Shown piece by piece: positions 52,511 to 61,390 of a stretch of DNA of 64,000 bases. The DNA lies in NCBI RefSeq assembly GCF_003208435.1, contig NZ_QKMF01000004.1, positions 248,001 through 312,000 on the forward strand. Direction: 5' to 3'. The notes under the pieces are model-generated. The model worked only from the letters and a program-made list of their open reading frames with translations. It had not been told where the DNA came from and did not search any database. A program made the translations under genes and the position numbers. The DNA is from Pelagimonas varians (GTDB lineage Bacteria > Pseudomonadota > Alphaproteobacteria > Rhodobacterales > Rhodobacteraceae). Positions within the stretch are counted from its first letter, which is position 1. Every line of letters begins with the position of its first letter.

Positions 52511-54016
52511 TTATGAGCTGTCTTTTAAGCGCTGTCGCAACAATTTGCCATTGGGGTTTTTAGGCATGGCTTCAATGCGGACAAAACTGCGCGGGCATTT
52601 GTATTTTGCCAGTCGCTGACCGGCGATGTCTTTGAGTTGGTCTTCGTCCAAGGGCGCTGCAGACGTGTAAAAAGCCGTGATAAGGCGCACGTCGGCTTTG
52701 ACTGCAATATCGGTCACGGCCAATTCCGTCACACCGGGCAATCCATGTAAGGCGGCTTCGACCTCAAGTGGAGAAACGCGATAGCCGCCCGCGTTCATCA
52801 TATCGTCATTGCGACCCAGATAGGTGATCTGGCCGTCTGTATCCATCATCGCTTGATCGCCGGTTAAGAACCAGTCACCGACAAACTTGTCTTGGGTCGC
52901 ATCTGGTGCGCCGATGTATTCCAGCATCAAGCCGGGATCGCTGCTGTGGACTGCGATCACGCCTTCGGTGCCCAAAGGAACAGGTGAACCGGAATCATCC
53001 AAAATTGCAATCCGGCGGCCATGTTGCGGGCTGCCCAAGGTTCCGGCTTTGCTGGGGGCTGACGGTGATGCTGAAATGAAGGTTGAGCATTCCGACATGC
53101 CGTAGGCTTCATATATTCGGGTTCCGGTACGGTCTTGCCAGCCTTCACGCAAGCTGGAGGATAGTTTTTCACCGGCGGCCAATCCGTGCCGCAGATGCGG
53201 CAAGTCAGGGGATGGGAACTTGAGTATCTGGCGGTAAACCCCCGGTGCAGCAGCAAAAATGCTTGCTTTATACCGGTGCAATAACAGGGCCAACTGCGCA
53301 GGATCCGTGCCATCGACAGGAATCAGGGCCGTCGCACCGCGCGTCCACGGGTCCATCAACCCGGTGCCCAGCGTGTAGGTCCAGTTGAACGCTCCGGCGT
53401 GTAGCAAAATGTCGTCTGACTTCAGGTCATACCAGCCATCCATCATCATCTGCCGCGCCCAGATTGCCCGATGGGCATGGCCAACCGCCCGCGGCGTTCC
53501 CGACGTGCCGGAGGTATAGATGATATAGGCCAAGCGGTTCGGATCGCCCAAGTTGAACTCGGCCGGTGGCAGGTCATGCCAGCCCTCATACTGTGCAGCA
53601 GTAAAAACGGGAATATCGACGTTCGGGCAGGCAATGCCGTCGCCGCGCAAAATCGCTGCCGGAGACAGTTGTGCAAGAATCTTCGACACTTCGATTTCGG
53701 TCAGCTGTGACGAGGTCGGAACGGGAATAATACCGGCGGCGATTGCCCCCAGATAGGCAATCGGAAAATCCACCGAATTGCCTAGGCGCATCAGCATAAT
53801 GTCACCGGGCTTCAACCCGCTTTCCAACAATCCCGTCGCCGTTCCCAAAATGGCTGAGGTCAGCGCGCCATAACTCCAATCCTTGTGCGTTGTGGGCGAC
53901 ACAATGGACAGCGCGGTTTTCTCGGGGCATTTGAGGCCTGCGAACAAAACATACTGCGCCAGATTGAAGGGCGTCGGGCAGGGCGCAAGCGCGCCTGTGT
54001 CAAAAAGTGATTGCAT
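52511..54016 (-). CDS. AMP-forming acyl-CoA synthetase (benzoate-CoA-ligase-like)
   Basis: The 501-residue adenylate-forming enzyme has the P-loop YIIYTSGTSGTPRAVGHAHRA, IYEAYGMSEC (A5 motif), DWFLTGDQAMMDTDGQITYLGRNDDMMNAGGYRVSPLEVEAAL (A7/A8 region) and the catalytic Lys in NPNGKLLR at the end. It activates a carboxylic acid to its CoA ester. The substrate pocket is not decodable, but aryl- and short-chain-acid ligases resemble it most. It is divergent from the XRE-cupin regulator gene. Confidence 0.87.
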   Translation of the reverse strand: MQSLFDTGALAPCPTPFNLAQYVLFAGLKCPEKTALSIVSPTTHKDWSYGALTSAILGTATGLLESGLKPGDIMLMRLGNSVDFPIAYLGAIAAGIIPVPTSSQLTEIEVSKILAQLSPAAILRGDGIACPNVDIPVFTAAQYEGWHDLPPAEFNLGDPNRLAYIIYTSGTSGTPRAVGHAHRAIWARQMMMDGWYDLKSDDILLHAGAFNWTYTLGTGLMDPWTRGATALIPVDGTDPAQLALLLHRYKASIFAAAPGVYRQILKFPSPDLPHLRHGLAAGEKLSSSLREGWQDRTGTRIYEAYGMSECSTFISASPSAPSKAGTLGSPQHGRRIAILDDSGSPVPLGTEGVIAVHSSDPGLMLEYIGAPDATQDKFVGDWFLTGDQAMMDTDGQITYLGRNDDMMNAGGYRVSPLEVEAALHGLPGVTELAVTDIAVKADVRLITAFYTSAAPLDEDQLKDIAGQRLAKYKCPRSFVRIEAMPKNPNGKLLRQRLKDSS

Positions 54017-54097
54017 GGGCTTGACCTAAGCCTCGCGGCGCATCGGTTCAAGTTGATTGCTTGCCTGAACGATGCTCTGCGCCTATAGCAGGACACT

Positions 54098-54718
54098 ATG
54101 ACGCGAGATCCAAAATCCCTTATCAGTATTGCACGCGAAAATGGCGACGATACCGTTCCAGAGCCTCTCGACTTGGGGGTGCGCGTGCGCGACCTGCGCA
54201 AGGAAAAGAACTGGACGTTGGAACAGGCCGCCAAGCAGGCCGGTCTGGCACGGTCCACGCTCTCCAAGATTGAGAACGGGCAGATGTCACCAACCTATGA
54301 CGCGCTGAAAAAGCTGGCTGTCGGGTTGGAAATCAGTGTGCCGCAGCTGTTTACGCAGCCGCAGCAGGAAAAGGTCAATGGCCGGATGGCGGTCAACCGC
54401 TCGGGCGAAGGGCAGCAACATGCCACCGCGACCTATGAACACGAACTGCTGGCTGAAAATCTGACGCGCAAGAAAATGCTTCCGTATCGGGCGCGGGTGC
54501 GGGCGCGGACAATGGAAGAATTTGACGGTTGGGTCCGCCACGATGGCGAAGAATTTTTGTATGTACTGACCGGTGTGGTGCGGCTCTATACCGAATTCTA
54601 TGGCCCGATTGAAATGCGCCGCGGTGACAGTGCCTATTACGATTCCACCATGGGACATAACGTGATTTCGGTGTCTGACGAAGATGCATCCATTTTGTGG
54701 GTCACGTCTCTGACCTAA
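54098..54718 (+). CDS. XRE-family regulator with C-terminal cupin domain
   Basis: The 206-residue protein has an HTH_XRE domain at about residues 27-82 (LGVRVRDLRKEKNWTLEQAAKQAGLARSTLSKIENGQMSPTYDALKKLA) and a cupin domain from about 130 to 200 (EEFLYVLTGVVRLYTEFYGPIEMRRGDSAYYDSTMGHNVIS). Such two-domain repressors sense a small molecule in the cupin barrel. The divergent acyl-CoA synthetase gene is the natural target. Confidence 0.88.
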   Translation: MTRDPKSLISIARENGDDTVPEPLDLGVRVRDLRKEKNWTLEQAAKQAGLARSTLSKIENGQMSPTYDALKKLAVGLEISVPQLFTQPQQEKVNGRMAVNRSGEGQQHATATYEHELLAENLTRKKMLPYRARVRARTMEEFDGWVRHDGEEFLYVLTGVVRLYTEFYGPIEMRRGDSAYYDSTMGHNVISVSDEDASILWVTSLT

Positions 54719-54740
54719 GTCCGAAGAAAAAGAAGTAATG

Positions 54741-54776
54741 AAAAAGGCCCGCGCTTGGGGAGCGCGGGCCTTTTTT
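54741..54776. terminator. Strong bidirectional terminator between the XRE gene and the liv operon
   Basis: AAAAAGGCCCGCGCT (54741-54755) and AGCGCGGGCCTTTTTT (54761-54776) form a 15-bp perfect stem with a 5-base loop. A-runs and T-runs flank both sides, so it serves both convergent units. Confidence 0.92.
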
Positions 54777-54797
54777 ACTTGTTGTTCTGCCAAGACT

Positions 54798-56090
54798 CTA
54801 TTTTTCCGGCAGCAATCCACGCGGGCTAAACCTGAGCACCAAGAGCAAGATCACACCCATTGTCAGCAACCGCATATGTGCAACGCTGTCCATCAGGTGG
54901 GTTTTCAACGCAGAACCTTCGGCAAGGCCAGAGGTCAAAAACACCATGATGTCAGGACCAACTGTTTCGACCTGAACCCAAAGGAACCAGATCAGGAAAC
55001 CGCCAAGCACCGCCCCGAGGTTGTTGCCCGAACCGCCGACAATCACCATCACCCAGATCAAGAAGGTGTAGCGCAGGGGCTGATAGGCCGTAGGCGCAAA
55101 CAGCCCGTCCAGCGTTGTCATCATCGCACCGGCAATGCCGCAAATGGCAGAGCCAAGGATAAAGACCTGAAGGTGGCGAAATGTAACGTCTTTGCCCATG
55201 GCGCGGGCCGAGGTTTCATTGTCGCGAATGGCGCGCATCATGCGGCCCCAAGGCGATTTCAAAGCCAGCTGAGACAAGACCAGCAAGATGACCAGCACCA
55301 CTGCGAACATCAGTGCATAACCGGTTTTGACATACAGCGTAGAAGCCAAAGTTGGATCAAGCCCGTAACCGGCAGCCGCTTCGACAAATCCCGGATCGTT
55401 TTGCAGATCGATCTCGTTGGGGACGGGACGCGGCAGGCCGTTGACGTTTTTAACGCCGCGCGACAGCCAGTCTTCGTTTTTGATAACGGCAATAACGATT
55501 TCCGAAATACCCAATGTCGCGATGGCCAGATAGTCGGAGCGCAAGCCAAGGGCTGTTTTTCCGATCACCCACGCAGCACCGGCGGCAAGCAGACCGCCGA
55601 CAGGCCAAGCCAGTACTACCGGCAACCCCAAACCGCCTAGATAGCCGGTTGCAGCGGGGTCTACGGCTTCGATCGCGCTGACAGCTGGATCACGAACCCA
55701 GTTATAGGCCACAAAACCCACCAGAAGGATCAACCCCACCAGCCAGCCTTTGCGCGTGCGCTTGTAGACCATGGCCGATCCGAAAACAGTAAAGACCCCA
55801 AGCAAAATGCCAGCCCAAGCACGAACACCGCCTGCGGCCCAGGCCTCGGCCACCGGCGGCATAGAGGTCAGGACAACCGCGAGACCACCAAGGGCAACAA
55901 AGCCCATGATGCCAACGTTAAACAGGCCCGCGATCCCCCATTGCAGGTTGACCCCAAGCGCCATGATCGCGCTGACAAGGCCCATGTTCAGGATCACAAG
56001 CGCAAGGTTTGGCCCCTGTAGGATCCCCGTGCCGATGATCAAAACGGCCACCAGAGCGAAGAGGAGAATGGTTCTCAAAGACTGGGTCAT
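54798..56090 (-). CDS. livM: Branched-chain amino-acid-type ABC permease (LivM)
   Basis: A 430-residue membrane permease, longer than E. coli LivM. It has GLVSAIMALGVNLQWGIAGLFNVGIMGFVALGG near the N-terminus, RSDYLAIATLGISEIV, and GKDVTFRHLQVFILGSAICGIAGAMM, FLIWVMVIVGGSGNNLGAVLGGF, all LivM blocks. A run of extra membrane-spanning sequence lies in the first third. It overlaps livH by ATGA. Confidence 0.93.
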   Translation of the reverse strand: MTQSLRTILLFALVAVLIIGTGILQGPNLALVILNMGLVSAIMALGVNLQWGIAGLFNVGIMGFVALGGLAVVLTSMPPVAEAWAAGGVRAWAGILLGVFTVFGSAMVYKRTRKGWLVGLILLVGFVAYNWVRDPAVSAIEAVDPAATGYLGGLGLPVVLAWPVGGLLAAGAAWVIGKTALGLRSDYLAIATLGISEIVIAVIKNEDWLSRGVKNVNGLPRPVPNEIDLQNDPGFVEAAAGYGLDPTLASTLYVKTGYALMFAVVLVILLVLSQLALKSPWGRMMRAIRDNETSARAMGKDVTFRHLQVFILGSAICGIAGAMMTTLDGLFAPTAYQPLRYTFLIWVMVIVGGSGNNLGAVLGGFLIWFLWVQVETVGPDIMVFLTSGLAEGSALKTHLMDSVAHMRLLTMGVILLLVLRFSPRGLLPEK

Positions 56091-57097
56091 ACCGATTTTC
56101 CTTTGAAGATACCCGTCGGTCTGACAAGCAAAACAATCACGAGGATCATAAAGCTGACCGCGAATTTATATTCTGTAGCAAGCAGCTGCACCAAAGACTC
56201 TGGCTCGAGACTTTCTGGCAGGGCATAGACCAGCACCTTTTTCCATGCGTAGGTTACAGCCACTTCGGAGAAGGCGATGACAAATCCACCAGCGATGGCG
56301 CCAATCGGGCTGCCAAGGCCACCAACAATCGCGGCTGCGAAAATGGGCAACAAAAGCTGGAAGTAGGTAAATGGCTTGTAGCTTTTGTCGAGCCCGTAAA
56401 GCGTACCGGCAATGGTGACCAAACCTGCCACGATGATCCATGTCACCATGACCACACGTTCCGGATTGATTCCCGACAGCAATGCCAGATCTTCGTTGTC
56501 CGAAAAGGCGCGCATGGATTTGCCAGTGCGGGTTTTGTTGAGGAACCAGAACAGCGCAATCACCACAACTATGGCTGTCACGATTGTCAGGCCTTGGGTC
56601 GTTTTAAAGGTTAAACCTTCTTTGAGACCGGTCATTTCCTTGAACTCGCGGGCGCGAATGATGAACCGTTCGCCATCGGCAAACCGCTGTTCATTGGTCC
56701 CGAGGATAAAGCGGGTCAAACCATTATAGATGAACATAACCCCGAGCGAGACCATGACCACAATCACCGGTTTTGCTTTTTGCGCTCGATAGAACCGGTA
56801 AACAACGCGGTCAGTGCCCAAAAGCAGCAAAGATGTGCCGGCGATCCCAAACGGAATGGCAAGCAAGGCTGTTGGAAGCGGGCCCAATGAAATGCCCATC
56901 GACTGAAACAGCCACGTGAACAAAATTACGATCATCGTGCCAAAGGCCATGGTGTCACCATGGGCAAAGTTGGAGAACCGCAAGATCCCGTAGACCATGG
57001 TCACCCCAAGCGCGCCAAGCGCCAGTTGGCTGCCATAGGTCATCGCCGGGATCAAAACAAAGTTGGTAAGCGCCACAAGGGCGTTCAATAGATCCAT
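56087..57097 (-). CDS. livH: Branched-chain amino-acid-type ABC permease (LivH)
   Basis: The 336-residue permease has GSQLALGALGVTMVYGILRFSNFAHGDTMAFG, with the conserved NFAHGD motif at about residue 45, MRAFSDNEDLALLSGINPERV and LLPIFAAAIVGGLGSPIGAIAGGF, typical of LivH. It lies 84 bases after livF and overlaps livM. Confidence 0.93.
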   Translation of the reverse strand: MDLLNALVALTNFVLIPAMTYGSQLALGALGVTMVYGILRFSNFAHGDTMAFGTMIVILFTWLFQSMGISLGPLPTALLAIPFGIAGTSLLLLGTDRVVYRFYRAQKAKPVIVVMVSLGVMFIYNGLTRFILGTNEQRFADGERFIIRAREFKEMTGLKEGLTFKTTQGLTIVTAIVVVIALFWFLNKTRTGKSMRAFSDNEDLALLSGINPERVVMVTWIIVAGLVTIAGTLYGLDKSYKPFTYFQLLLPIFAAAIVGGLGSPIGAIAGGFVIAFSEVAVTYAWKKVLVYALPESLEPESLVQLLATEYKFAVSFMILVIVLLVRPTGIFKGKSV

Positions 57098-57181
57098 CAG
57101 TCCCGAACCTCGCGCAAACTGGGGGTGGTCAGGGCAGGGGGCGTATTGCAGCCCTGCGGGTGAGTAAGGCTTTGCATGACT

Positions 57182-58009
57182 TTAACCTCCCAAGAAACTG
57201 GCACGGACCTCAGGGTCGGCCATTAGGGATTTGCCAGTGCCGGTGTGGGCGTTTGCCCCCTGAACCAGAACATAGCCTTTGTCGGCGATATCAAGTGCTT
57301 GCTTGGCATTTTGTTCCACCATCAGGATCGAGATGCCGGATCGGGCAACTTCGATGATCCGGTCAAACAATTCGTCCATCACGATTGGAGAGACGCCAGC
57401 GGTTGGTTCATCCAGCAACAACACTTTGGGTTGGGTCATCAAGGCACGGCCGACAGCAACCTGTTGGCGCTGGCCGCCCGAAAGCTCTCCGGCGGGCTGA
57501 TTGCGCTTTTCCTTCAGGATCGGAAACAGGTCATAGACCTGTTCGATGATCGGGCGGTAATCGTCGGTTCGCAAAAACGCCCCCATCTCCAGATTTTCCT
57601 CAACAGTCATCGAAGTGAAGATGTTGTTGTTCTGCGGAACAAATCCCATCCCTCTGGCAACGCGGTCTTGCGGCGTCAGTCCGGTGATATCGACACCGTC
57701 CAAAGTCACATGACCTTTGCGCAGGTTCAGCATGCCAAAGGTTGCTTTCATTGCGGTGGATTTACCGGCACCGTTGGGGCCGACAATCACCGCGATCTCC
57801 CCCTTTTCGACAGCAATCGTGCAGTCGTGCAGGATATCTGGACCGTGCTTGCCGTAACCACCGGTCATATTGGCACCGATCAAAAACGGCTCACCGGCGC
57901 TTTCATGTGTCGGACCGCTGTGTTTGGTGGTGTCAATTTCGCCCATACCCTTGGCATTGCCAAGCGACAGGTCCTTGTTGCCGTGATCGTCATATGGGGA
58001 ATTGCTCAT
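57182..58009 (-). CDS. livF: Branched-chain amino-acid-type ABC ATPase (LivF)
   Basis: A 275-residue ATPase. Walker A is GPNGAGKST, the signature is ELSGGQRQQVAVGRAL, and Walker B is VLLLDEPTAGVSPIVMDELF, with the H-loop replaced by EQNAKQAL as is usual in LivF. A ~45-residue, charged N-terminal extension precedes the first conserved strand, making it longer than the usual ~235 residues. It overlaps livG by ATGA. Confidence 0.92.
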   Translation of the reverse strand: MSNSPYDDHGNKDLSLGNAKGMGEIDTTKHSGPTHESAGEPFLIGANMTGGYGKHGPDILHDCTIAVEKGEIAVIVGPNGAGKSTAMKATFGMLNLRKGHVTLDGVDITGLTPQDRVARGMGFVPQNNNIFTSMTVEENLEMGAFLRTDDYRPIIEQVYDLFPILKEKRNQPAGELSGGQRQQVAVGRALMTQPKVLLLDEPTAGVSPIVMDELFDRIIEVARSGISILMVEQNAKQALDIADKGYVLVQGANAHTGTGKSLMADPEVRASFLGG

Positions 58010-58791
58010 TCCACGGCCTCCATGTCTTTGTTTTTAAGGCCCGTGCCCAGATAGGCTTCGATCACCTGATTGTTGGCCTTGATCTGATCGAGCGTCCCTT
58101 CGGCCAGCTTTTTGCCCTCGGCCATGACGATCACCGGATCACACAGCTTGCCGATGAAATCCATGTCGTGTTCGATGACGCAGAAGGTATAGCCGCGCTC
58201 TTTGTTCAGTCGGAGAATTGCGTCGGCGATGGTCATCAACAAGGTGCGGTTCACACCGGCACCGACCTCATCCAGAAACACAATCTTGGCGTCGACCATC
58301 ATCGTGCGGCCCAGTTCCAACAGCTTTTTCTGACCGCCGGAAATGGCACCAGCGGGATGGTCTGCCAGATGGGAAATTGTCAAAAAATCAAGAACTTCGT
58401 CGGCTTTTGCCCGTAATGCGCGTTCTTCGTCAGCGATGCGTTTGCGGCCAAACCATGTGTTCCACAACTGTTCGCCCGATTGTCCGCCCGGAACCATCAT
58501 CAGGTTTTCGCGGCAGGACATCGACCCGAATTCATGCGCAATCTGGAAGGTGCGCAAGAGGCCTTTGTGAAACAATTCATGCGGCGGCAGGCCGGTGATA
58601 TCTTCACCGTCCATATAGACCTGCCCGGATGTCGGGGGCAGGGCGCCTGCGATGACATTGAAAAGCGTGGTTTTGCCGGCCCCATTGGGTCCAACAAGCC
58701 CGGTGATCGAGCCTTTGGCGATGTGCAAAGATGCACCGTCAACCGCTCGGAAACCGCCGAAATGGCGGTGTAGGTTTTCAACCCGGATCAA
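58006..58791 (-). CDS. livG: Branched-chain amino-acid-type ABC ATPase (LivG)
   Basis: The 261-residue ATPase starts at TTG 58791, six bases after GGGGAG. It has Walker A GPNGAGKTT, signature ISGGQKKLLELGRTM, Walker B KIVFLDEVGAGVN (Pro of the usual DEPxAG replaced by Val) and IEHDMDFIGKLCDPVIVMAEGK, the LivG-specific C-terminal block. It follows the terminator-like hairpin after the binding protein. Confidence 0.92.
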   Translation of the reverse strand: MIRVENLHRHFGGFRAVDGASLHIAKGSITGLVGPNGAGKTTLFNVIAGALPPTSGQVYMDGEDITGLPPHELFHKGLLRTFQIAHEFGSMSCRENLMMVPGGQSGEQLWNTWFGRKRIADEERALRAKADEVLDFLTISHLADHPAGAISGGQKKLLELGRTMMVDAKIVFLDEVGAGVNRTLLMTIADAILRLNKERGYTFCVIEHDMDFIGKLCDPVIVMAEGKKLAEGTLDQIKANNQVIEAYLGTGLKNKDMEAVE

Positions 58792-58838
58792 GGCTATCTC
58801 CCCTCGGAGCGATGTTCTCTCGCTCTCTTAAATAGCAA

Positions 58839-58865
58839 AACAGCCCGGGATGCCCCCGGGCTGTT
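58839..58865 (-). terminator. Terminator/attenuator between the binding-protein gene and livG
   Basis: AACAGCCCGGG (58839-58849) and CCCGGGCTGTT (58855-58865) form a perfect 11-bp stem; on the minus strand TTTTGC follows. It lies between the binding protein and the rest of the operon, so partial read-through would give excess binding protein. Confidence 0.75.
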
Positions 58866-58883
58866 TCTGAAACGTTTCGCTGT

Positions 58884-60068
58884 TTATTTGAACTCGACGG
58901 TTTCGTAGGCGGACTCAGCGATTGTGAAGTGGCGGTATGTGCCAGCTGCTTCACCTGGGCCGATCAATTCAACACCGGTTGCGCCAACATAGTCAACTTC
59001 TCCGCCAGCGGCCAAGATGTCCAAGGCTTTGCCCAATTCGCCGGGCAGGATCTTTTCGCCAGGAGCGTTGGCCACGTTCATCACGTTTGCTGCGACAGCT
59101 TCCGAAGTCGCCGCGCCGCCTGCTGCCATTGCCAGCGCCAAAAGCGCGGCCGCGTCATAGGATTCACGGGTGTAGGAGCTGTCCGGGTTCACATCATTTG
59201 CCGTGGCAAGTGCGTTGAACAGTTCGGTGCCTTCGCCTTCGGCCCAAGGAACTGTACCAAAGGAACCTTCCAAATCGGCACCAAGATCCACCAGCAAGGC
59301 GTCTGCATACATGCCGTCACCTAGCAAATACGTGTCGAAGGCACCCGTGTCGACGGAGGCTTGGATGATGCCTTTGCCGCCCTGATCAGAGTAACCGAAA
59401 ATTGCCAGCAAATCACCACCGGCAGAAGCCAAAGAGCCGATCTCAGCCGAATAGTCGGCTTTGCCGTCTTCATGAGGAGCTGTCAGTGTGACCGATCCGC
59501 CATGCGCTTCGTGGGCTGCAATAAACGCATCCGCGAGACCCTTGCCATAGTCGTTGTTGGTATAGGTCACTGCGACTTCTGAGACGCCTTTTTCCTTCAG
59601 GATGTCAGCCAGAACTTGACCCTGACGCGCGTCCGATGGCGCGGTGCGGAAAAACAGGCCGTTGTCTTCGGCAGAAGACAGCGCAGGCGAAGTGGCAGAA
59701 GGCGAAATCATAGGAATGCCGTTTGGCATCGCAACGTTCGACAAAATCGCGCCGGTTACGCCGGAACAGTCAGCGCCCATAATGGCGACAACCTTGTCAG
59801 ATGTAACCAGACGTTCGGCTGCGGCTGTCGCTGCGGCGGCGTCAACGCAAGTTGCGTCTGCGCGGACCGGAACCAGCGTGGTGCCGTTCAGGAACTTACC
59901 GGTTTCGTTGATTTCTTTGAACGCAAGCTCGGCAGAGCCACCCATCATTGGGGTGAGCGATTCAATTGGACCGGTGAAGCTGAGGATAACGCCCACTGGA
60001 ACGTCTTCGGCTGAAACAGAACCGGCGGTAAGCGCGATAGCTGCGGAGGCGAGTAGTATTTTTTTCAT
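58884..60068 (-). CDS. Branched-chain amino-acid-type ABC substrate-binding protein (LivJ-like)
   Basis: The 394-residue protein starts at ATG 60068 (MKKILLASAA); the longer frame to 60242 encodes a basic leader with no signal features. The signal peptide ends at SVSAED. The Peripla_BP_6 fold is recognisable in VPVGVILSFTGPIESLTPMMGGSAELAFKEINETG, VAIMGADCSGVTGAILSNVAMPNGIPMISPSATSPAL, VAVTYTNNDYGKGLADAF and SSYTRESYDAAALLALAM. The ligand may be an amino acid, amide or aromatic acid. Confidence 0.9.
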   Translation of the reverse strand: MKKILLASAAIALTAGSVSAEDVPVGVILSFTGPIESLTPMMGGSAELAFKEINETGKFLNGTTLVPVRADATCVDAAAATAAAERLVTSDKVVAIMGADCSGVTGAILSNVAMPNGIPMISPSATSPALSSAEDNGLFFRTAPSDARQGQVLADILKEKGVSEVAVTYTNNDYGKGLADAFIAAHEAHGGSVTLTAPHEDGKADYSAEIGSLASAGGDLLAIFGYSDQGGKGIIQASVDTGAFDTYLLGDGMYADALLVDLGADLEGSFGTVPWAEGEGTELFNALATANDVNPDSSYTRESYDAAALLALAMAAGGAATSEAVAANVMNVANAPGEKILPGELGKALDILAAGGEVDYVGATGVELIGPGEAAGTYRHFTIAESAYETVEFK

Positions 60069-60485
60069 TTTTTTATCCCGTGTTGGATCTTTTGATCGGA
60101 GCAAAGCGTATGCCTGCTTTTGTGAAAAGAAAAGCGCATATTTTTTGGGCGCGCGTCCGAATATTGTCGGTGGACGCAAGATCTCCACACCGACAAATGT
60201 CCTTGAAAAAAAGGAATTAATTTGGCCCCAGTGCCGGTCCATTATTGCCTTGTTTCAGGACCCAGTAATGAGGTGGTGAAAATGTTTTTGTAGAGTTGGC
60301 CGTTTCCTCCGATTCTGCCGCCACACGGTGCGCACAGGATTGTCCGGCTTTTTGCAAACAAAAGGCGGGTCATCGTGCGTCCGGCGGGGAGGCAAAGCTG
60401 TCTTGGGAAGGCTCTGATCGACAATGGAAAAACCGCGCGTCTTGTGTGATAATAGGCGCAACATTCATTCATTTCGGAGACCACT

Positions 60486-60896
60486 ATGCGTTTTCTTTCA
60501 ATCGCCGCGTTGATCACCAGCATTGCAACGTCCGTCGGTGCACAAGAACCGATTTTCGACAATTACATCTCCATGCGGGGCGAAATGGACCGTCTGATGA
60601 TGAACCGCAATATTCCGGAACTTATGATCAAGTTCGGCGGTGCGGATGAGATGACAAAAGAGCAGTTGGACCGTTTGGACGCGCAGGTCGGACAGCTGTA
60701 CCCCAATGATTTTGAGCACGTTGCTGTGATCCGGCGCGGTGCGCTCGAAGGGGGCTTCCAGCAAGAGCTTTTGTCCTATTGGACCGGCATTGCCTATGTC
60801 TATGCGTATGTGCTGTACCATGATCGCGGCAATGAGATGGTTGCAATCAACTTTCGCTTCAATTCAGACTTCACGACTTTGAACTCGTTGTTTTAA
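60486..60896 (+). CDS. Small exported protein of unknown function
   Basis: The 136-residue protein has a signal peptide (RFLSIAALITSIATSVGAQE, cleavage about residue 19). The mature domain is alpha/beta and shows FDNYISMRGEMDRLMM, LDRLDAQVGQLYPNDFEHVAVIRRG and an aromatic tail with WTGIAYVYAYVLYHDRGNEMVAINFRFNSD. It is not recognised. Its stop overlaps the GNAT gene's stop by four bases, convergently. GGAGA precedes the start. Confidence 0.7.
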   Translation: MRFLSIAALITSIATSVGAQEPIFDNYISMRGEMDRLMMNRNIPELMIKFGGADEMTKEQLDRLDAQVGQLYPNDFEHVAVIRRGALEGGFQQELLSYWTGIAYVYAYVLYHDRGNEMVAINFRFNSDFTTLNSLF

Positions 60897-61390
60897 GGGC
60901 GAAGCAAGCGAAAGTAGGCGGTGTCGCACCATTCGCTTTCGCCATATAGAAAGTTCTTTTCTTTCAGGTCTGTCTGAGTAAATCCAAGTTTCCTAAGAAC
61001 TTTGACGGACCCGATGTTGCGCGGGTCCAGTTCAGCAGTAAGGCTGGCTGCGTCCGGAAAACGTTCAAACACACGCGGCACAATGGTTTGCAGGCCTTCT
61101 GTAACCAACCCAAGGCCCCAAAGGTCGGGGTGCAAGATGTAGCCAATTTCAAATCTGCGCCACATGCCCGCCTTGCCAACACATCTGCCCTGATACTCTA
61201 ATATGTATTCCTCACGCGTCTGCGGGTCTGGCACCATGAAGTTGTCCAAAAAACGCGCTGTCTGATCCAGATTTTCATGCGGGGGCCGATCCCAATAGCG
61301 CATGGCACGCGTGTCCGAGAAAATCTCGTGTAACGGTGTCAAATCGTCGGCGCGCCCGGCCCGTAGGGTCAGTCGCGCCGTTTCAATCAC
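60893..61390 (-). CDS. GNAT-family N-acetyltransferase (RimJ/RimL-like)
   Basis: A 165-residue acetyltransferase with TARLTLRAGRADDLTPLHEIFSD at the start, EIGYILHPDLWGLGLVTEGLQTIVPRVFE (acetyl-CoA motif region, Arg/Gly loop partly degenerate), and ELDPRNIGSVKVLRKLGFTQ. It overlaps the GlxA-type regulator by ATGA and is therefore coupled to it. Target unknown. Confidence 0.85.
   Translation of the reverse strand: MIETARLTLRAGRADDLTPLHEIFSDTRAMRYWDRPPHENLDQTARFLDNFMVPDPQTREEYILEYQGRCVGKAGMWRRFEIGYILHPDLWGLGLVTEGLQTIVPRVFERFPDAASLTAELDPRNIGSVKVLRKLGFTQTDLKEKNFLYGESEWCDTAYFRLLRP

Noticed and set aside
54738-55640. 300-codon plus-strand frame opposite livM
   Set aside because: It begins inside the bidirectional terminator and is antisense to livM; composition is Gln/His/Arg-rich noise.
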